A stretch of DNA of 57,600 bases from positions 1 through 57,600 of the forward strand of contig CAYNKQ010000005.1 in the NCBI GenBank assembly GCA_964397855.1, read 5' to 3'. Positions 44,766 through 53,747 of this stretch are shown piece after piece; positions within the stretch are counted from its first letter, which is position 1, and each line of letters begins with the position of its first letter. The translations under genes and the position numbers were made by a program. Source of the stretch: UBA7683 sp964397855 (lineage in GTDB: Bacteria > Patescibacteriota > Saccharimonadia > Saccharimonadales > UBA7683). Below the pieces are notes generated by a model. It saw only the letters and a list, made by a program, of their open reading frames with translations, was not told where the DNA came from and made no database searches.

Positions 44766-45476
44766 ATGGGAATTATTACTGCAAACGGTGAAATACAGAA
44801 AATCGAAGACAGGGCGGTGACTCCGTTTCTCGGTAGCATTGGTGGCGAAGCTTCGTATGAAGCGGCTGATATAGTTGCTGATGCGGTTATTGAAGCGTTA
44901 GCGCTACCACCCGATTACCCCTACATGCAGAGATTACATGGTTTATGTATGGCAGTGGCTCAAAATGCAGCAGAACTGGCGTTTCTTACGAATAATTTAC
45001 CAAGAGTTGACGACTTCACTAAAGAAACTGTGGCTGCTAACAATGTGCTATTAGACTTCGGATTGGACGAGTTAACTGTCGGTAGATACCTCGGTGTCGG
45101 AAAAGACAATTGGGATCGTCAAGGGTATTGGGAGCGATCATCCATTGAATTTTTAATAACAGGGTTAAGTCATGAAGAGAACGAATCTCCCGAGTTGCCT
45201 TCCCAAGAAGTTCTTGATTTTCTTGATCAAAGCGGCGTAATCACTTTGGGTATCAGTCGCGCGCTGAGAGAGTCCATTACTCAAGGCTACGTTCTGGGTA
45301 GATCAGGTGATGCCGTCAATTTTGATAGCCAGGCAGCATATATTGCAAGACATGGCGGTTACGGTAGGGGTGTGCGAGGCGTCGTAGCTGAGCGGTCACT
45401 ATTAGAAGCCGAACAACTCCGTGAGCGAGAACAAAACGTAGTGAGTTTTCTGTCAAAGTTAGCAATGGCCGAGTAG
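44766..45476 (+). CDS. Protein of unknown function, 236 residues
   Basis: Soluble, acidic and mostly helical, without a recognised domain. It starts MGIITANGEIQKIEDRAV and contains GRYLGVGKDNWDRQGYWERSS near the middle. A TATACT box lies 8 bases before the ATG, giving a likely leaderless mRNA of its own behind dnaE. It is convergent with the SpoU methylase, with two bases between the stops. Confidence 0.68.
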   Translation: MGIITANGEIQKIEDRAVTPFLGSIGGEASYEAADIVADAVIEALALPPDYPYMQRLHGLCMAVAQNAAELAFLTNNLPRVDDFTKETVAANNVLLDFGLDELTVGRYLGVGKDNWDRQGYWERSSIEFLITGLSHEENESPELPSQEVLDFLDQSGVITLGISRALRESITQGYVLGRSGDAVNFDSQAAYIARHGGYGRGVRGVVAERSLLEAEQLREREQNVVSFLSKLAMAE

Positions 45477-45478
45477 AC

Positions 45479-45991
45479 TCACTGCTTTATGAGTTCGTAC
45501 AGTGTAATTGCTGCCGCAACGGAAACGTTGAAAGATTCTTTTACTCCATGCATTGGGATTTCGACAATGCAATCCATTTGCTTCAAAACTGCGTCATCGA
45601 CACCATGCAGTTCATTTCCTAAAATGAGAGCAACTGGCTTACCTGCGAATTCTTTAGCAAGTGTTTTTGCACAGGCTTCAGGGCTAAGGCTGCCGGGAAA
45701 TTGTTCGAGTGCAACCAGTATGTAACCTTCGTTTTTTAGTGCCAAAAGTGTTTCGTCAAGTGTTTCGAATCGTTCAAACGCAACTGTTGATTCTGCGCCA
45801 AGAGCAGTTTTGTGTATTTGTCGGGTGATCTTATCTGAAAAATGAGGCAAGCGAGTGTCGTCATCAAGTGTTGGGTATGGTGTGTAGCCACTAAATACTA
45901 TTCGTTCTACCCCAAGGCCGTCACAGGTTCTAAAGAACGCGCCAACGTTATGGGTACTTCGAATGTCATGGGCCACAAGTGTAATTTGCAT
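45479..45991 (-). CDS. SpoU/TrmH-family RNA 2'-O-methyltransferase
   Basis: 170 residues, the short catalytic-domain form. Knot motifs are present: NVGAFFRTCDGLGVERI (motif 1), ALILGNELHGV (motif 2) and IEIPMHGVKESFNVSVAAAI (motif 3, written as VEIPMHG here). It methylates a ribose in tRNA or rRNA with SAM; the target is unknown. I use the ATG at 45991 because TATACT lies 7 bases before it; the longer frame would run into the pilB promoter region. Confidence 0.9.
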   Translation of the reverse strand: MQITLVAHDIRSTHNVGAFFRTCDGLGVERIVFSGYTPYPTLDDDTRLPHFSDKITRQIHKTALGAESTVAFERFETLDETLLALKNEGYILVALEQFPGSLSPEACAKTLAKEFAGKPVALILGNELHGVDDAVLKQMDCIVEIPMHGVKESFNVSVAAAITLYELIKQ

Positions 45992-46044
45992 AAACACCAG
46001 TATACCAGTGTTATGAGCAAACGTTTTACTGTACAATTATGCTT

Positions 46045-47661
46045 ATGGCTTTTAATAATGATGCGGATCAAGTTAAGTTCCGCGAACAAGAAGAACTAAG
46101 CACTCAACAACGGGCTAATCTTTTAAAGATTGAATATCTGGATAGTCGCACTATTACTGATATACCACTTGCCGAGGGTATTCTCACTAATGAAGAGATG
46201 TATCAAAATAAAATGGTTGCATTGTATGACAATCAAAGTGGCTACACTTTTGGAATAACTGTTGGTACCCCGCAGCAAGTACTCAGAACTCTGCGCGATC
46301 GTTTTCAAGATAAGATCCTAAAGTTTGTAATGATCAGCAAAGTTGGCTTTCAAGAGTTCATGGCTCGGTTTGACCCTCCCGAAGAGGTACACTACGACGA
46401 TATCACCGTGAGCCAAGAGGGCGCTAGCGACAACATCGAGCAAGTTTCTATGACCCTTGACGGCGTTCAGTCTGACGATATCCTGGAATATGTTATTGGC
46501 CAGGCTAACAAGCTTGGTGCGTCTGATATACACTTTGAAACTGCTAGGGGTGGTGTTCGGGTTCGGTTCCGTCTCGACGGTGCGCTGCATATGATTGCGA
46601 TTATTAGCCACCAAAAGTATCGTCAGTTGCAACAATCTATCGCGGTAAAAGCGAATATATCTACTGCCGCACCTGATGCCCAAACTGGCCACCTGTCTCA
46701 GCAAGTAACCAATGATGATGGTACCGAGAAGTTACTCAATATGCGTATTGAAACAGTACCGACCCTGTATGGACAGGACGCTGTAATTCGCCTGTTTAAT
46801 ATGGACGCTAATCTCCTGAAGCTTGATAACTTGGGCCTAAGTCCAAAAGAGCGTGAACCAATCGATGAGGTAATTTCACATCCTCACGGAATGGTATTGA
46901 TGGTGGGGCCAACTGGCTCTGGTAAAACAACGACACTCTATTCGATCCTTATGCAGTTAAACGACCCAACTCGCAAGCTGGTTACGCTTGAAGATCCAGT
47001 TGAATATGGCCTTGATGGCATGAGCCAGATTCCAGTTTCGAGTCGCGAAGGAGACAGCTTTGCTAGCAAGCTTCGGGCAGTTATGCGTCTTGACCCTGAT
47101 GTGATTATGGTTGGAGAAATTAGAGACGTAGACACGGCCAGAACTGCCCTGCAGGCTTCTATTACGGGTCACTTAGTACTTTCAACCTTTCACGCTGGCT
47201 CTGCTGCAGAGGCGTTTACGCGTATGATCGATATGATCGGACAGAATCCTATTCTTATTTCTGCTATTAAACTCATCATAAGCCAGCGTCTTGTCAGGCG
47301 GCTTGATGACGCTACTAAAATAGAGTACGAACCAGATGAAACTGTTAAAAATCATATTCGTGAAGTGCTGTCTGGCCTGCCGGAGGGCGCTGACAAGCCT
47401 GATCTTACCAACATCAAGCTCTTCAAGCCCGGTAAGTCAGAAGAAAACCCATTTGGATTTAAGGGTCGCGTAACAGTGTTGGAAGAGCTTATTCTTTCTC
47501 CAGAAATCCAAGCAACTCTACGCGACCAGTTCAACATCCCAACCAGTGAACAAATCGAAGAGACAGCTAGAAAACAGGGCATGATTACCATGTACCAAGA
47601 CGGTATCTTGAAATGCCTTCAGGGTATAACTACGCTTGAAGAAGTTAATAAAGTTATCTAG
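46045..47661 (+). CDS. pilB: PilB/GspE-type assembly ATPase
   Basis: 538 residues: an N-terminal PilB-like domain, then the ATPase core with Walker A GPTGSGKTT (about 287-295), the Asp box TLEDPVEYG, Walker B RLDPDVIMVGEIRD and the His box GHLVLSTFHAG. It drives type IV pilus extension or type II secretion. The four-Cys zinc module usual before the C-terminal domain is absent: the region is RRLDDATKIEYEPDE. I start at the second ATG (46045), 7 bases after TACAAT. No other pilus genes are in the window. Confidence 0.93.
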   Translation: MAFNNDADQVKFREQEELSTQQRANLLKIEYLDSRTITDIPLAEGILTNEEMYQNKMVALYDNQSGYTFGITVGTPQQVLRTLRDRFQDKILKFVMISKVGFQEFMARFDPPEEVHYDDITVSQEGASDNIEQVSMTLDGVQSDDILEYVIGQANKLGASDIHFETARGGVRVRFRLDGALHMIAIISHQKYRQLQQSIAVKANISTAAPDAQTGHLSQQVTNDDGTEKLLNMRIETVPTLYGQDAVIRLFNMDANLLKLDNLGLSPKEREPIDEVISHPHGMVLMVGPTGSGKTTTLYSILMQLNDPTRKLVTLEDPVEYGLDGMSQIPVSSREGDSFASKLRAVMRLDPDVIMVGEIRDVDTARTALQASITGHLVLSTFHAGSAAEAFTRMIDMIGQNPILISAIKLIISQRLVRRLDDATKIEYEPDETVKNHIREVLSGLPEGADKPDLTNIKLFKPGKSEENPFGFKGRVTVLEELILSPEIQATLRDQFNIPTSEQIEETARKQGMITMYQDGILKCLQGITTLEEVNKVI

Positions 47662-47688
47662 TCAAAGTGAGAGAACCGGAATTGCTCA

Positions 47689-48822
47689 CTAACGAATAAT
47701 GTTGGCAATTTTTTCCGTTAGACCTTCAGCAAATATTGAAGGAATAATTCTGTCTGCAGTTGGTTCAGGGATGAAGCCTGCAATTACTTCAGCCGCTGCA
47801 ACTTTGTGTTCATCTGTAATTGTTCTTACCTGATTATCAAGTGCGCCGCGGAATATGCCCGGAAAGGCTAGGGCGTTGTTGACTTGGTTGGGGAAGTCGC
47901 TTCGTCCGGTTGCCATAACGGCTACGCCAGCTTTTTTTGCAATATCGGGCATAACTTCTGGAGTTGGGTTCGCAAGCGCAAATACCACTGGGTTGCTAGC
48001 CATAGTCTTGATCATCTCGGGCGTGAGAAGCCCTGGCTGTGAAACACCAACAAATACATCGGCATCTTTGACGGCATCTGCGAGACTTCCAGAATCTACG
48101 TTCTGTGCAAAGTTTAGTAATAGTTTCTTTTCTTCGTTAAGGTTGTCTCGCGTAGGTTCAATAATGCCTTTGCTGTCAACTGCAATGATCGAAGCTCCCG
48201 AGTATTTATGCAGAAGTTTAGCAATTGCAACACCAGCAGCGCCAGCACCAACAAGAACTATCTTGCAGCCAGCCAGGTTCTTACCGACGACCTTCATGGC
48301 ATTGATGAGTCCAGCGAGCACTACAACAGCGGTTCCGTGTTGATCGTCGTGCATGATAGGTATCGGAAGATCTGCTTTTAAACGTTCTTCTACTTCAAAA
48401 CAAATAGGAGCAGCGATATCTTCAAGGTTAATTGCACCAAAACTTGGCGCAATAGCTTTAACCGCAGACACAATTTCATCAGCACTGTGCACATCGAGCA
48501 CAATTGGAACAGCGTCAATTCCAGCAAACTGTTTAAAGAGCATGCTTTTACCTTCCATAACCGGAAGCGCACCGAGTGGCCCTATGTTTCCAAGTCCAAG
48601 AACAGCTGAGCCATCAGAAATAACTGCTACGGAATTATTGAGCCACGTGTAGTCACGTGCTTCTTCGGGGTGCTGGGCAACGTATGAGCTTACCGCCCCA
48701 ACACCGGGTGTGTAGTAGAATTTCAATTTTTCGGGTTCATCAAGTTGATCTTTAAGGGTTATCTCAATCTTGCCTTTGAGCTTTTTGTGAATATCGAGTG
48801 CTTGCTGGTTTACATCATTCAT
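47689..48822 (-). CDS. NAD(P)-dependent malic enzyme
   Basis: 377 residues, the short bacterial type without a phosphotransacetylase tail. FYYTPGVGAVSS, ISDGSAVLGLGNIGPLGALPVMEGK, NLEDIAAPICFEVEE, MHDDQHGTAVVVLAGL and the Rossmann motif VLVGAGAAGVAIA are diagnostic. It decarboxylates malate to pyruvate with NAD(P)H formation, possibly a main reductant source in a reduced metabolism. A TATACT box lies 9 bases before the ATG on the minus strand. It is convergent with pilB. Confidence 0.95.
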   Translation of the reverse strand: MNDVNQQALDIHKKLKGKIEITLKDQLDEPEKLKFYYTPGVGAVSSYVAQHPEEARDYTWLNNSVAVISDGSAVLGLGNIGPLGALPVMEGKSMLFKQFAGIDAVPIVLDVHSADEIVSAVKAIAPSFGAINLEDIAAPICFEVEERLKADLPIPIMHDDQHGTAVVVLAGLINAMKVVGKNLAGCKIVLVGAGAAGVAIAKLLHKYSGASIIAVDSKGIIEPTRDNLNEEKKLLLNFAQNVDSGSLADAVKDADVFVGVSQPGLLTPEMIKTMASNPVVFALANPTPEVMPDIAKKAGVAVMATGRSDFPNQVNNALAFPGIFRGALDNQVRTITDEHKVAAAEVIAGFIPEPTADRIIPSIFAEGLTEKIANIIR

Positions 48823-48879
48823 AGTGTTCTAAGTATAAACGATTGACAATTATTCTATTTTATGCTAAAGTCAGCAATT

Positions 48880-49218
48880 ATGAAATTTTTTAGTAACGAA
48901 AATACACCTGTACTCGACATGGCTGAAAAAGCGGCTAGTCATACAGAAGCTGCTGCTGGAATAGTAGTGGCGACTATAGGTCTTATTAGAATTGTTCGTG
49001 GACTTCGTGGTTCTGAGCCGGAAGAAGGCTCTACTCCACTAACCCGGCTTGCAAGAACCGCCAGACTAATGGACACAGTAGTAACGCTTGCATCAAGCTC
49101 TGGCAATGTTGTCGGAAAGGTAGACGCATTCCGTAACAGCCCCTCTCCTGAGCCAGAGCCATCTGTTGAGTCAACAGAAGTAGCCGCACCTGAAGATCAA
49201 CCTGAGGTATCAGGTTAA
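48880..49218 (+). CDS. Protein of unknown function, 112 residues
   Basis: A weakly hydrophobic segment (about 22-36, TEAAAGIVVATIGLIRIV), a middle basic region and a Pro/Glu-rich tail (SPSPEPEPSVESTE). No family recognised. The start chosen is the ATG at 48880, 8 bases after a TAAAGT box that lies 17 bases from a TTGACA; an in-frame ATG six codons earlier falls inside this promoter. Confidence 0.6.
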   Translation: MKFFSNENTPVLDMAEKAASHTEAAAGIVVATIGLIRIVRGLRGSEPEEGSTPLTRLARTARLMDTVVTLASSSGNVVGKVDAFRNSPSPEPEPSVESTEVAAPEDQPEVSG

Positions 49219-49308
49219 AGCAAAACACGTATTGGCATTCGTCTAACAGATGTGGTACAATTATTGTAAGTTGTCAATAAAGTAAAAGTAAGGTAGAGTG
49301 GTCAAGTT

Positions 49309-49752
49309 ATGCACGCATTAATTAAACAAGTTGAATCTAAGTTTCTCAAAAAACAAGTTGTGGATGTCCGCAGTGGCGACACCGTAAAGGTATATCAGCG
49401 CATTAAAGAAGGCACTAAAGAACGTACTCAAATGTTCGAAGGCCTTGTTATTCGCACTGATCGTAAAGACAGCATGACTAGCACTATTACTGTTCGCCGA
49501 GTTGCAAGCGGTGTCGGTGTAGAAAAAAGTTTTCTACTTCACAGCCCACTCGTAGAAAAGGTTGAAGTAACAAAACGAAGCAAAGTCCGTCGCAAATACC
49601 TTACGTACATGCGCGCCCTTAGTGGTAAAAGCGCTCGTCTTGCGGCTGTTGACTTTGACAAAAATGCCGTTAATGACGTTACCGATCACGAAGCTGAGGC
49701 TGCAAAGCAGACTGAGGTTGTTGCCAAGACTACTGAAGGAGCAGAAGCTTAG
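49309..49752 (+). CDS. rplS: Ribosomal protein L19
   Basis: A 147-residue L19 with the core SGDTVKVYQRIKEGTKERTQMFEGLVI, TITVRRVASGVGVEKSF and HSPLVEKVEV, plus an extra acidic tail of about 30 residues (HEAEAAKQTEVVAKTTEGAEA region). It lies at the 30S/50S interface. A terminator follows, so it is separated from the GIY-YIG/rnhB unit. Its common neighbours trmD and rimM are not here. Confidence 0.97.
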   Translation: MHALIKQVESKFLKKQVVDVRSGDTVKVYQRIKEGTKERTQMFEGLVIRTDRKDSMTSTITVRRVASGVGVEKSFLLHSPLVEKVEVTKRSKVRRKYLTYMRALSGKSARLAAVDFDKNAVNDVTDHEAEAAKQTEVVAKTTEGAEA

Positions 49753-49770
49753 TACGTAGTTCTAACTTCA

Positions 49771-49796
49771 AAGAGTCGCGGAAGCGGCTCTTTTTA
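49771..49796 (+). terminator. Rho-independent terminator after rplS
   Basis: Stem agagtcgc with gcggctct around ggaa, then five T. It ends the rplS transcript just before the left repeat of GIY-YIG element 2. Confidence 0.88.
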
Positions 49797-49815
49797 ATTA
49801 ATGTGGTTTTGCTGA

Positions 49816-50177
49816 TCGTCATCCCGAACTTGATTCGGGATCCAGTATAATAGAAATCAGATGAAACAATTTTGTGTTTACATACTTGCAAGTGCCCGTA
49901 ACGGTACTATTTATATTGGCATGACGAGCAACCTTGAGCAGCGAATACATCAGCATAAAGATAGGGTAGTCGATGGATTCACAAAAGACTACAATGTGAA
50001 CAAGCTCGTCTATTACGAAGAGTGTATAGATGCAGACATTGCCACAAACAGAGAGAGACAACTGAAAGAGTGGCGTAGATCTTGGAAAATCAATCTTATA
50101 GAAAGTAATAATCCACAGTGGAAGGATTTGGCTGAAGAATTATTTGACTGGATCCCGAATCAAGTTCGGGATGACGA
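49816..50177 (+). mobile_element. GIY-YIG ORF bracketed by perfect 31-base inverted repeats (element 2)
   Basis: 49816-49846 and 50147-50177 are perfect inverted copies of 31 bases, and each is itself a hairpin (atcccgaa / ttcgggat). Between them lie a TATAAT box that shares its first base with the left repeat and an ORF for a GIY-YIG protein. The frame reads through the right repeat and ends on the rnhB start. The layout equals that of 4202-4529 with a different stem sequence. Confidence 0.75.
49846..49851 (+). promoter_or_regulatory. -10 box at the inner edge of the left inverted repeat
   Basis: TATAAT, 9 bases before the GIY-YIG ATG. It follows the rplS terminator and is the only promoter-like signal seen ahead of the coupled nuclease-rnhB-yraN genes. 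Confidence 0.6.
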
Positions 50178-50196
50178 AACCAGGAGCCGAGCATGA
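49861..50196 (+). CDS. GIY-YIG nuclease domain protein reading into its own flanking repeat
   Basis: 111 residues. VYI (6-8), YIG (18-20), conserved Arg and His (QRIHQHK) and a glutamate-rich helix (YYEECIDADIATNRERQLKEWRR) give a complete GIY-YIG domain with the usual WKDLAEELFDW end. The last residues (WIPNQVRDD) are encoded by the right-hand inverted repeat. Its TGA overlaps the rnhB ATG by four bases. Homing-type endonuclease activity is plausible but not shown; the natural target is unknown. Confidence 0.85.
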   Translation: MKQFCVYILASARNGTIYIGMTSNLEQRIHQHKDRVVDGFTKDYNVNKLVYYEECIDADIATNRERQLKEWRRSWKINLIESNNPQWKDLAEELFDWIPNQVRDDETRSRA

Positions 50197-50762
50197 TTAT
50201 CGGAATAGATGAAGTTGGTCGAGGATGTTGGGCGGGACCACTAGTTGCGGCTGCCGTAGGTTTTGAAGATGAAGTTGCTATTGCAGAGTTAACAGATTCT
50301 AAACTTCTAACAGCAAAGAAGCGTCAGAAACTGGTTGGTGAAATCCAGGCGGCAACCACTCATATCGGTATTGGCTGGGTATGGCCGCGAGAAATCAACG
50401 TAGTTGGCCTTACTGAGTCCGTCAGGCTTGCAATGCAACGTGCAGTTGACCAGATAAAGGTTCAAGGCTCTAAGGTAATTATTGATGGAAACTACAACTA
50501 CTTACCACATATCGAAGGCTCTGAGGCGGTTATTAAAGCTGATGGCAGCGTTGCAAGTGTCTCCGCGGCATCAATAATTGCAAAGGTAGCCAGAGACGCT
50601 TATATGACAAATATTGCCCTAAAGTATCCTCAGTATGGTTTTGAAAAGCATGTAGGTTACGGTACAAAACAGCATATTGAGGCACTCACCAAGCACGGAG
50701 TTCTGACTATCCATAGAACTAACTACAAGCCAATCAAGAAGTTTATTCAAGATGCCAACTGA
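50193..50762 (+). CDS. rnhB: Ribonuclease HII
   Basis: 189 residues. The N-terminal GIDEVGRGCWAGP carries D6 and E7; the third acidic residue is in VIIDGNYNY and the fourth in SIIAKVARDAYM. It removes RNA, including single ribonucleotides, from DNA hybrids. An AGGAG site six bases before the ATG lies in sequence immediately after the element 2 repeat. It overlaps the GIY-YIG frame by four bases and yraN by eleven. Confidence 0.95.
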   Translation: MIIGIDEVGRGCWAGPLVAAAVGFEDEVAIAELTDSKLLTAKKRQKLVGEIQAATTHIGIGWVWPREINVVGLTESVRLAMQRAVDQIKVQGSKVIIDGNYNYLPHIEGSEAVIKADGSVASVSAASIIAKVARDAYMTNIALKYPQYGFEKHVGYGTKQHIEALTKHGVLTIHRTNYKPIKKFIQDAN

Positions 50763-51111
50763 GGTTAAAAAAACAAACCACCAGTCTGGCCACGACGCCG
50801 AAAAAGTTGCAGCAAGTTTTCTTAAAAAGAACGGCTATAAAATCCTTAACCTCAATTGGCGAATACCAACATGTGAAATTGATATTGTGGCCCAAAAGAA
50901 AAAAGTTGTATATTTTATTGAGGTGAAGTACAGAAGTACTACTAACCAAGGGGGTGGTTTAGAATACATTACCCCAACAAAGTTACGTCAAATGCAATTT
51001 GCTGCAGCATGCTGGATTCAATCAAGTCGCTACAATGGCCCATACGATCTGAGCTGCATTGAAGTATCGGCAGGCTATACGGTTACAGAGTTCGTAGAAT
51101 CAATTGATTAA
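50752..51111 (+). CDS. YraN/UPF0102 family nuclease-like protein
   Basis: 119 residues with the PD-(D/E)xK-like core of UPF0102: GHDAEKVAASFLKKNGYKIL, CEIDIVAQKKKVVYFIEVKYR (catalytic-type D, E, K). Homologues commonly follow rnhB, as here, which suggests a link to DNA repair or processing. It overlaps rnhB by eleven bases. No biochemical role is established for the family as far as I know. Confidence 0.92.
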   Translation: MPTEVKKTNHQSGHDAEKVAASFLKKNGYKILNLNWRIPTCEIDIVAQKKKVVYFIEVKYRSTTNQGGGLEYITPTKLRQMQFAAACWIQSSRYNGPYDLSCIEVSAGYTVTEFVESID

Positions 51112-51173
51112 TCAAGAGCCATTACGTCTTCTTAACCTTCTCACGCTCCGGGCGCGAGAGTGGTTACATTGGT

Positions 51174-53699
51174 CTATGAATTGTCTTTAAACCAATCCTC
51201 AATGGCCGCCTGATCACGTTGTCGCCAAGCTACTCTGGCGGTAATTTCTTTAATACCTATTTTAATGTTTCGTTCGAGAGTAAGTTCGTTTTGCATGGGT
51301 TTAAAGAACTCTTCGTATTTTTCTAACCATTCTTGGGTGCTAAAGCAGTTTGCGCTATAGCGTGGATAAACGTCGTAAGACTTTGAGCTAGCAAATGTTT
51401 CTTCAATCCATGACCAGTTGTCTACAAGCCAATCCCAAGCGATCTCGCGCGTATAACGGTTACGCAAAATAAGAATGTACCAACGAAGAAGGTCTTGTGG
51501 TCGAACATGGTCTGGATCTTTAAGTAGGTTGACGAGTTTCTGTGCTACTTTGGGATCTTTAGTGGTCGCAAGTGCACCGCTGATATCAGATCGTAGGTCG
51601 GGTGAACCGGTTTCTTTGTGCAGAACAATAAGTTGATCAATTACCGAGTCTTCTCCAAATCGAACAACTACTGACATGAGCAGAGATCTGACTTCAGCAT
51701 TCATACTCGCTGGATCTTTGCGATTATAACGAGAAAGTGCTTCAGCTATAAACGATGCGTTCTCTGAACTGGCTGCCATAGCTAGAATGGTCCGCCTCAG
51801 GTGAGTTGTGTTAGTGTCTTCGTCTTCAGCGAAATCCCAACCAAGCTGTTCATATTTTTCTTTCACAAGATCATAGGTGAAGTTTTTAATACGAGCTTCA
51901 GTTTCTTCATTTCCTTCAACTAACATACGAGCACTGCCAAGGATTGCCGAGATCATACCCCAAACGCTATCGCGAGGTTCGTTTTTGAGTATTTTGATTA
52001 TCGAAAGTGCTTCAGCAAGTGAAATCTCACCAGCTTTAGAAAGTAGAATCATGTCGTTAAGACTGTTGATACGACCGCCCGCCTCAATCGCGAGGTCCTG
52101 AAGACCACTTCTAAGATGGTCAAGTTGTTCGTCTGAGGTGTAACGCACAACGTAGTGTCCGCTTGCGTGCTGGTTGAGGAGTGCTATTTCGTCAGTTTCA
52201 GAGGTTGAGATCAGAGTTTTTTCGCTGAGCGTGTCAGGTGTGAGTTTGCTGCTAGTAAGTAACGGTACTTGCCATGTCTGATTTGAAGGCGTTTCTGAAT
52301 CAAGCAGTAAACGCTCTTGTGAGAGTTCTAATACTTTGCCCTTTTGAGTAACACTAACTATTGGAAGCCCAGACTGTTCAAGCCAGCTATTCATAAGCTT
52401 TCCTATATCTTTGCCGCTACTGGCCGCAAACGCTTTCCACAGATCATCGCGAGATGTATTTTTGTACTTATGATCGATAAAGTACTGCTTAAGACCTGCG
52501 CGAAAGGCGCCTTCGCCAATGTATTCACGCAACATCTTCAAAAGTCGGCCGCCCTTTGCGTATACTATTGCCCCGTCAAATAGTGTGGCTATCTGTGCTG
52601 GGTCATCAACATCAACTCTTACTGGCTGAACATCACTATAGACATCGCGGTTACTTGCAGCTACGGCGTCACCAGAGGTGTATTCTTCCCAATAATTCCA
52701 TTCTGGATGGAGTGCATCAACGGCAATAAATTCCATTAAGCTCGCAAAACTTTCGTTAAGCCAGAGATCGTCCCACCACTGCATGGTGACTAGATTGCCA
52801 AACCACTGATGTGAAAGTTCGTGGGCAACAACGAGCGAGATGTATTGTTCACCACTAATCGAGCGATTTGTTGGATCAGCAAGGAGCGCGGTCTCACGAT
52901 AGGTGATAAGACCCCAGTTTTCCATCGCGCCAGCGTCAAAGTCTGGAAGGGCAATTTGATCACATTTCGCAAGTGGGTAGGGGATGCCAAAGTAATCGTC
53001 ATAAAATTCAATCAGACGAACCGCTTCTTTGAGTGAATGGTCTAAAAAGTTTACTGGCTGAGCCAGGCTGGCCCAGCTTCTAACTAAAACGCCATCTTTT
53101 GTTGTTGCTTCTACTGAGTGTATCGGGCCAAATGCAAAGGCGAGAAGATATGTCGACATTTGAGGAGTGGTCTCAAAAACGGTGGTGATTCGCCCTTCGC
53201 TAATGTTTTCAGATATGGGCAGTGTATTACCAAGGACTTGCTGACCTTCTGGGCTTGTTAGCGTCAGGTCGAACGTAGCTTTTGCGGATGGCTCATCAAT
53301 ACACGGAAACACTTCACGTGCGTGGTGGCTTTCAAACTGCGTAGCGATGATCTTCTTTTTTTCGCCTTCGTGGTCGAAGTATGAAGGGTACATACCGACC
53401 ATGTCGTTGGTAATTGATGCATTAAAATCTAGCTCGATGGTAACTTCACCACTAATCGTACTGGCAAGTGTGAGTATGAGCTGGTCGAAATCACCATGCT
53501 CAAATGTTTTAACCTCAGATCCGTTAACTACCGCACGAGTGATTTCAAGTTCTTTGGAGTGCAGTATAAGTTCGGGGCTCTCACTGGTCTGATCTCCAGT
53601 AATCACAACGTTGCCGTTGAAGTGCAGTTGCTCACTGTCAACATCAAGGCTTAGTTTATAATTAGTTGGAACAAAGGAATCAAGCAGTTTTTTAATCAT
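51174..53699 (-). CDS. M1-family zinc aminopeptidase
   Basis: 841 residues, the aminopeptidase N / ERAP type with a C-terminal helical domain. Exopeptidase motif GAMEN (about 258-262), zinc motif HELSH (about 293-297) with the third ligand in WLNESFA, and a following GGRLLKMLREYIG segment. No signal peptide, so probably cytoplasmic, trimming peptides taken from the environment or from proteolysis, which suits a cell without amino-acid synthesis. A TATACT box lies 7 bases before the ATG and overlaps the divergent promoter of the next gene. Confidence 0.95.
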   Translation of the reverse strand: MIKKLLDSFVPTNYKLSLDVDSEQLHFNGNVVITGDQTSESPELILHSKELEITRAVVNGSEVKTFEHGDFDQLILTLASTISGEVTIELDFNASITNDMVGMYPSYFDHEGEKKKIIATQFESHHAREVFPCIDEPSAKATFDLTLTSPEGQQVLGNTLPISENISEGRITTVFETTPQMSTYLLAFAFGPIHSVEATTKDGVLVRSWASLAQPVNFLDHSLKEAVRLIEFYDDYFGIPYPLAKCDQIALPDFDAGAMENWGLITYRETALLADPTNRSISGEQYISLVVAHELSHQWFGNLVTMQWWDDLWLNESFASLMEFIAVDALHPEWNYWEEYTSGDAVAASNRDVYSDVQPVRVDVDDPAQIATLFDGAIVYAKGGRLLKMLREYIGEGAFRAGLKQYFIDHKYKNTSRDDLWKAFAASSGKDIGKLMNSWLEQSGLPIVSVTQKGKVLELSQERLLLDSETPSNQTWQVPLLTSSKLTPDTLSEKTLISTSETDEIALLNQHASGHYVVRYTSDEQLDHLRSGLQDLAIEAGGRINSLNDMILLSKAGEISLAEALSIIKILKNEPRDSVWGMISAILGSARMLVEGNEETEARIKNFTYDLVKEKYEQLGWDFAEDEDTNTTHLRRTILAMAASSENASFIAEALSRYNRKDPASMNAEVRSLLMSVVVRFGEDSVIDQLIVLHKETGSPDLRSDISGALATTKDPKVAQKLVNLLKDPDHVRPQDLLRWYILILRNRYTREIAWDWLVDNWSWIEETFASSKSYDVYPRYSANCFSTQEWLEKYEEFFKPMQNELTLERNIKIGIKEITARVAWRQRDQAAIEDWFKDNS

Positions 53700-53717
53700 G
53701 CATCCCAGTATAATACA

Positions 53718-53747
53718 TTGACTTAGTGCACTATATTAGTGTATAAT
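53718..53747 (+). promoter_or_regulatory. Sigma-70-type promoter of the 204-residue gene
   Basis: TTGACT (53718-53723), an 18-base spacer and TATAAT (53742-53747), 7 bases before the ATG, so the mRNA is predicted to be leaderless. The divergent aminopeptidase box lies at 53707-53712. Confidence 0.72.
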
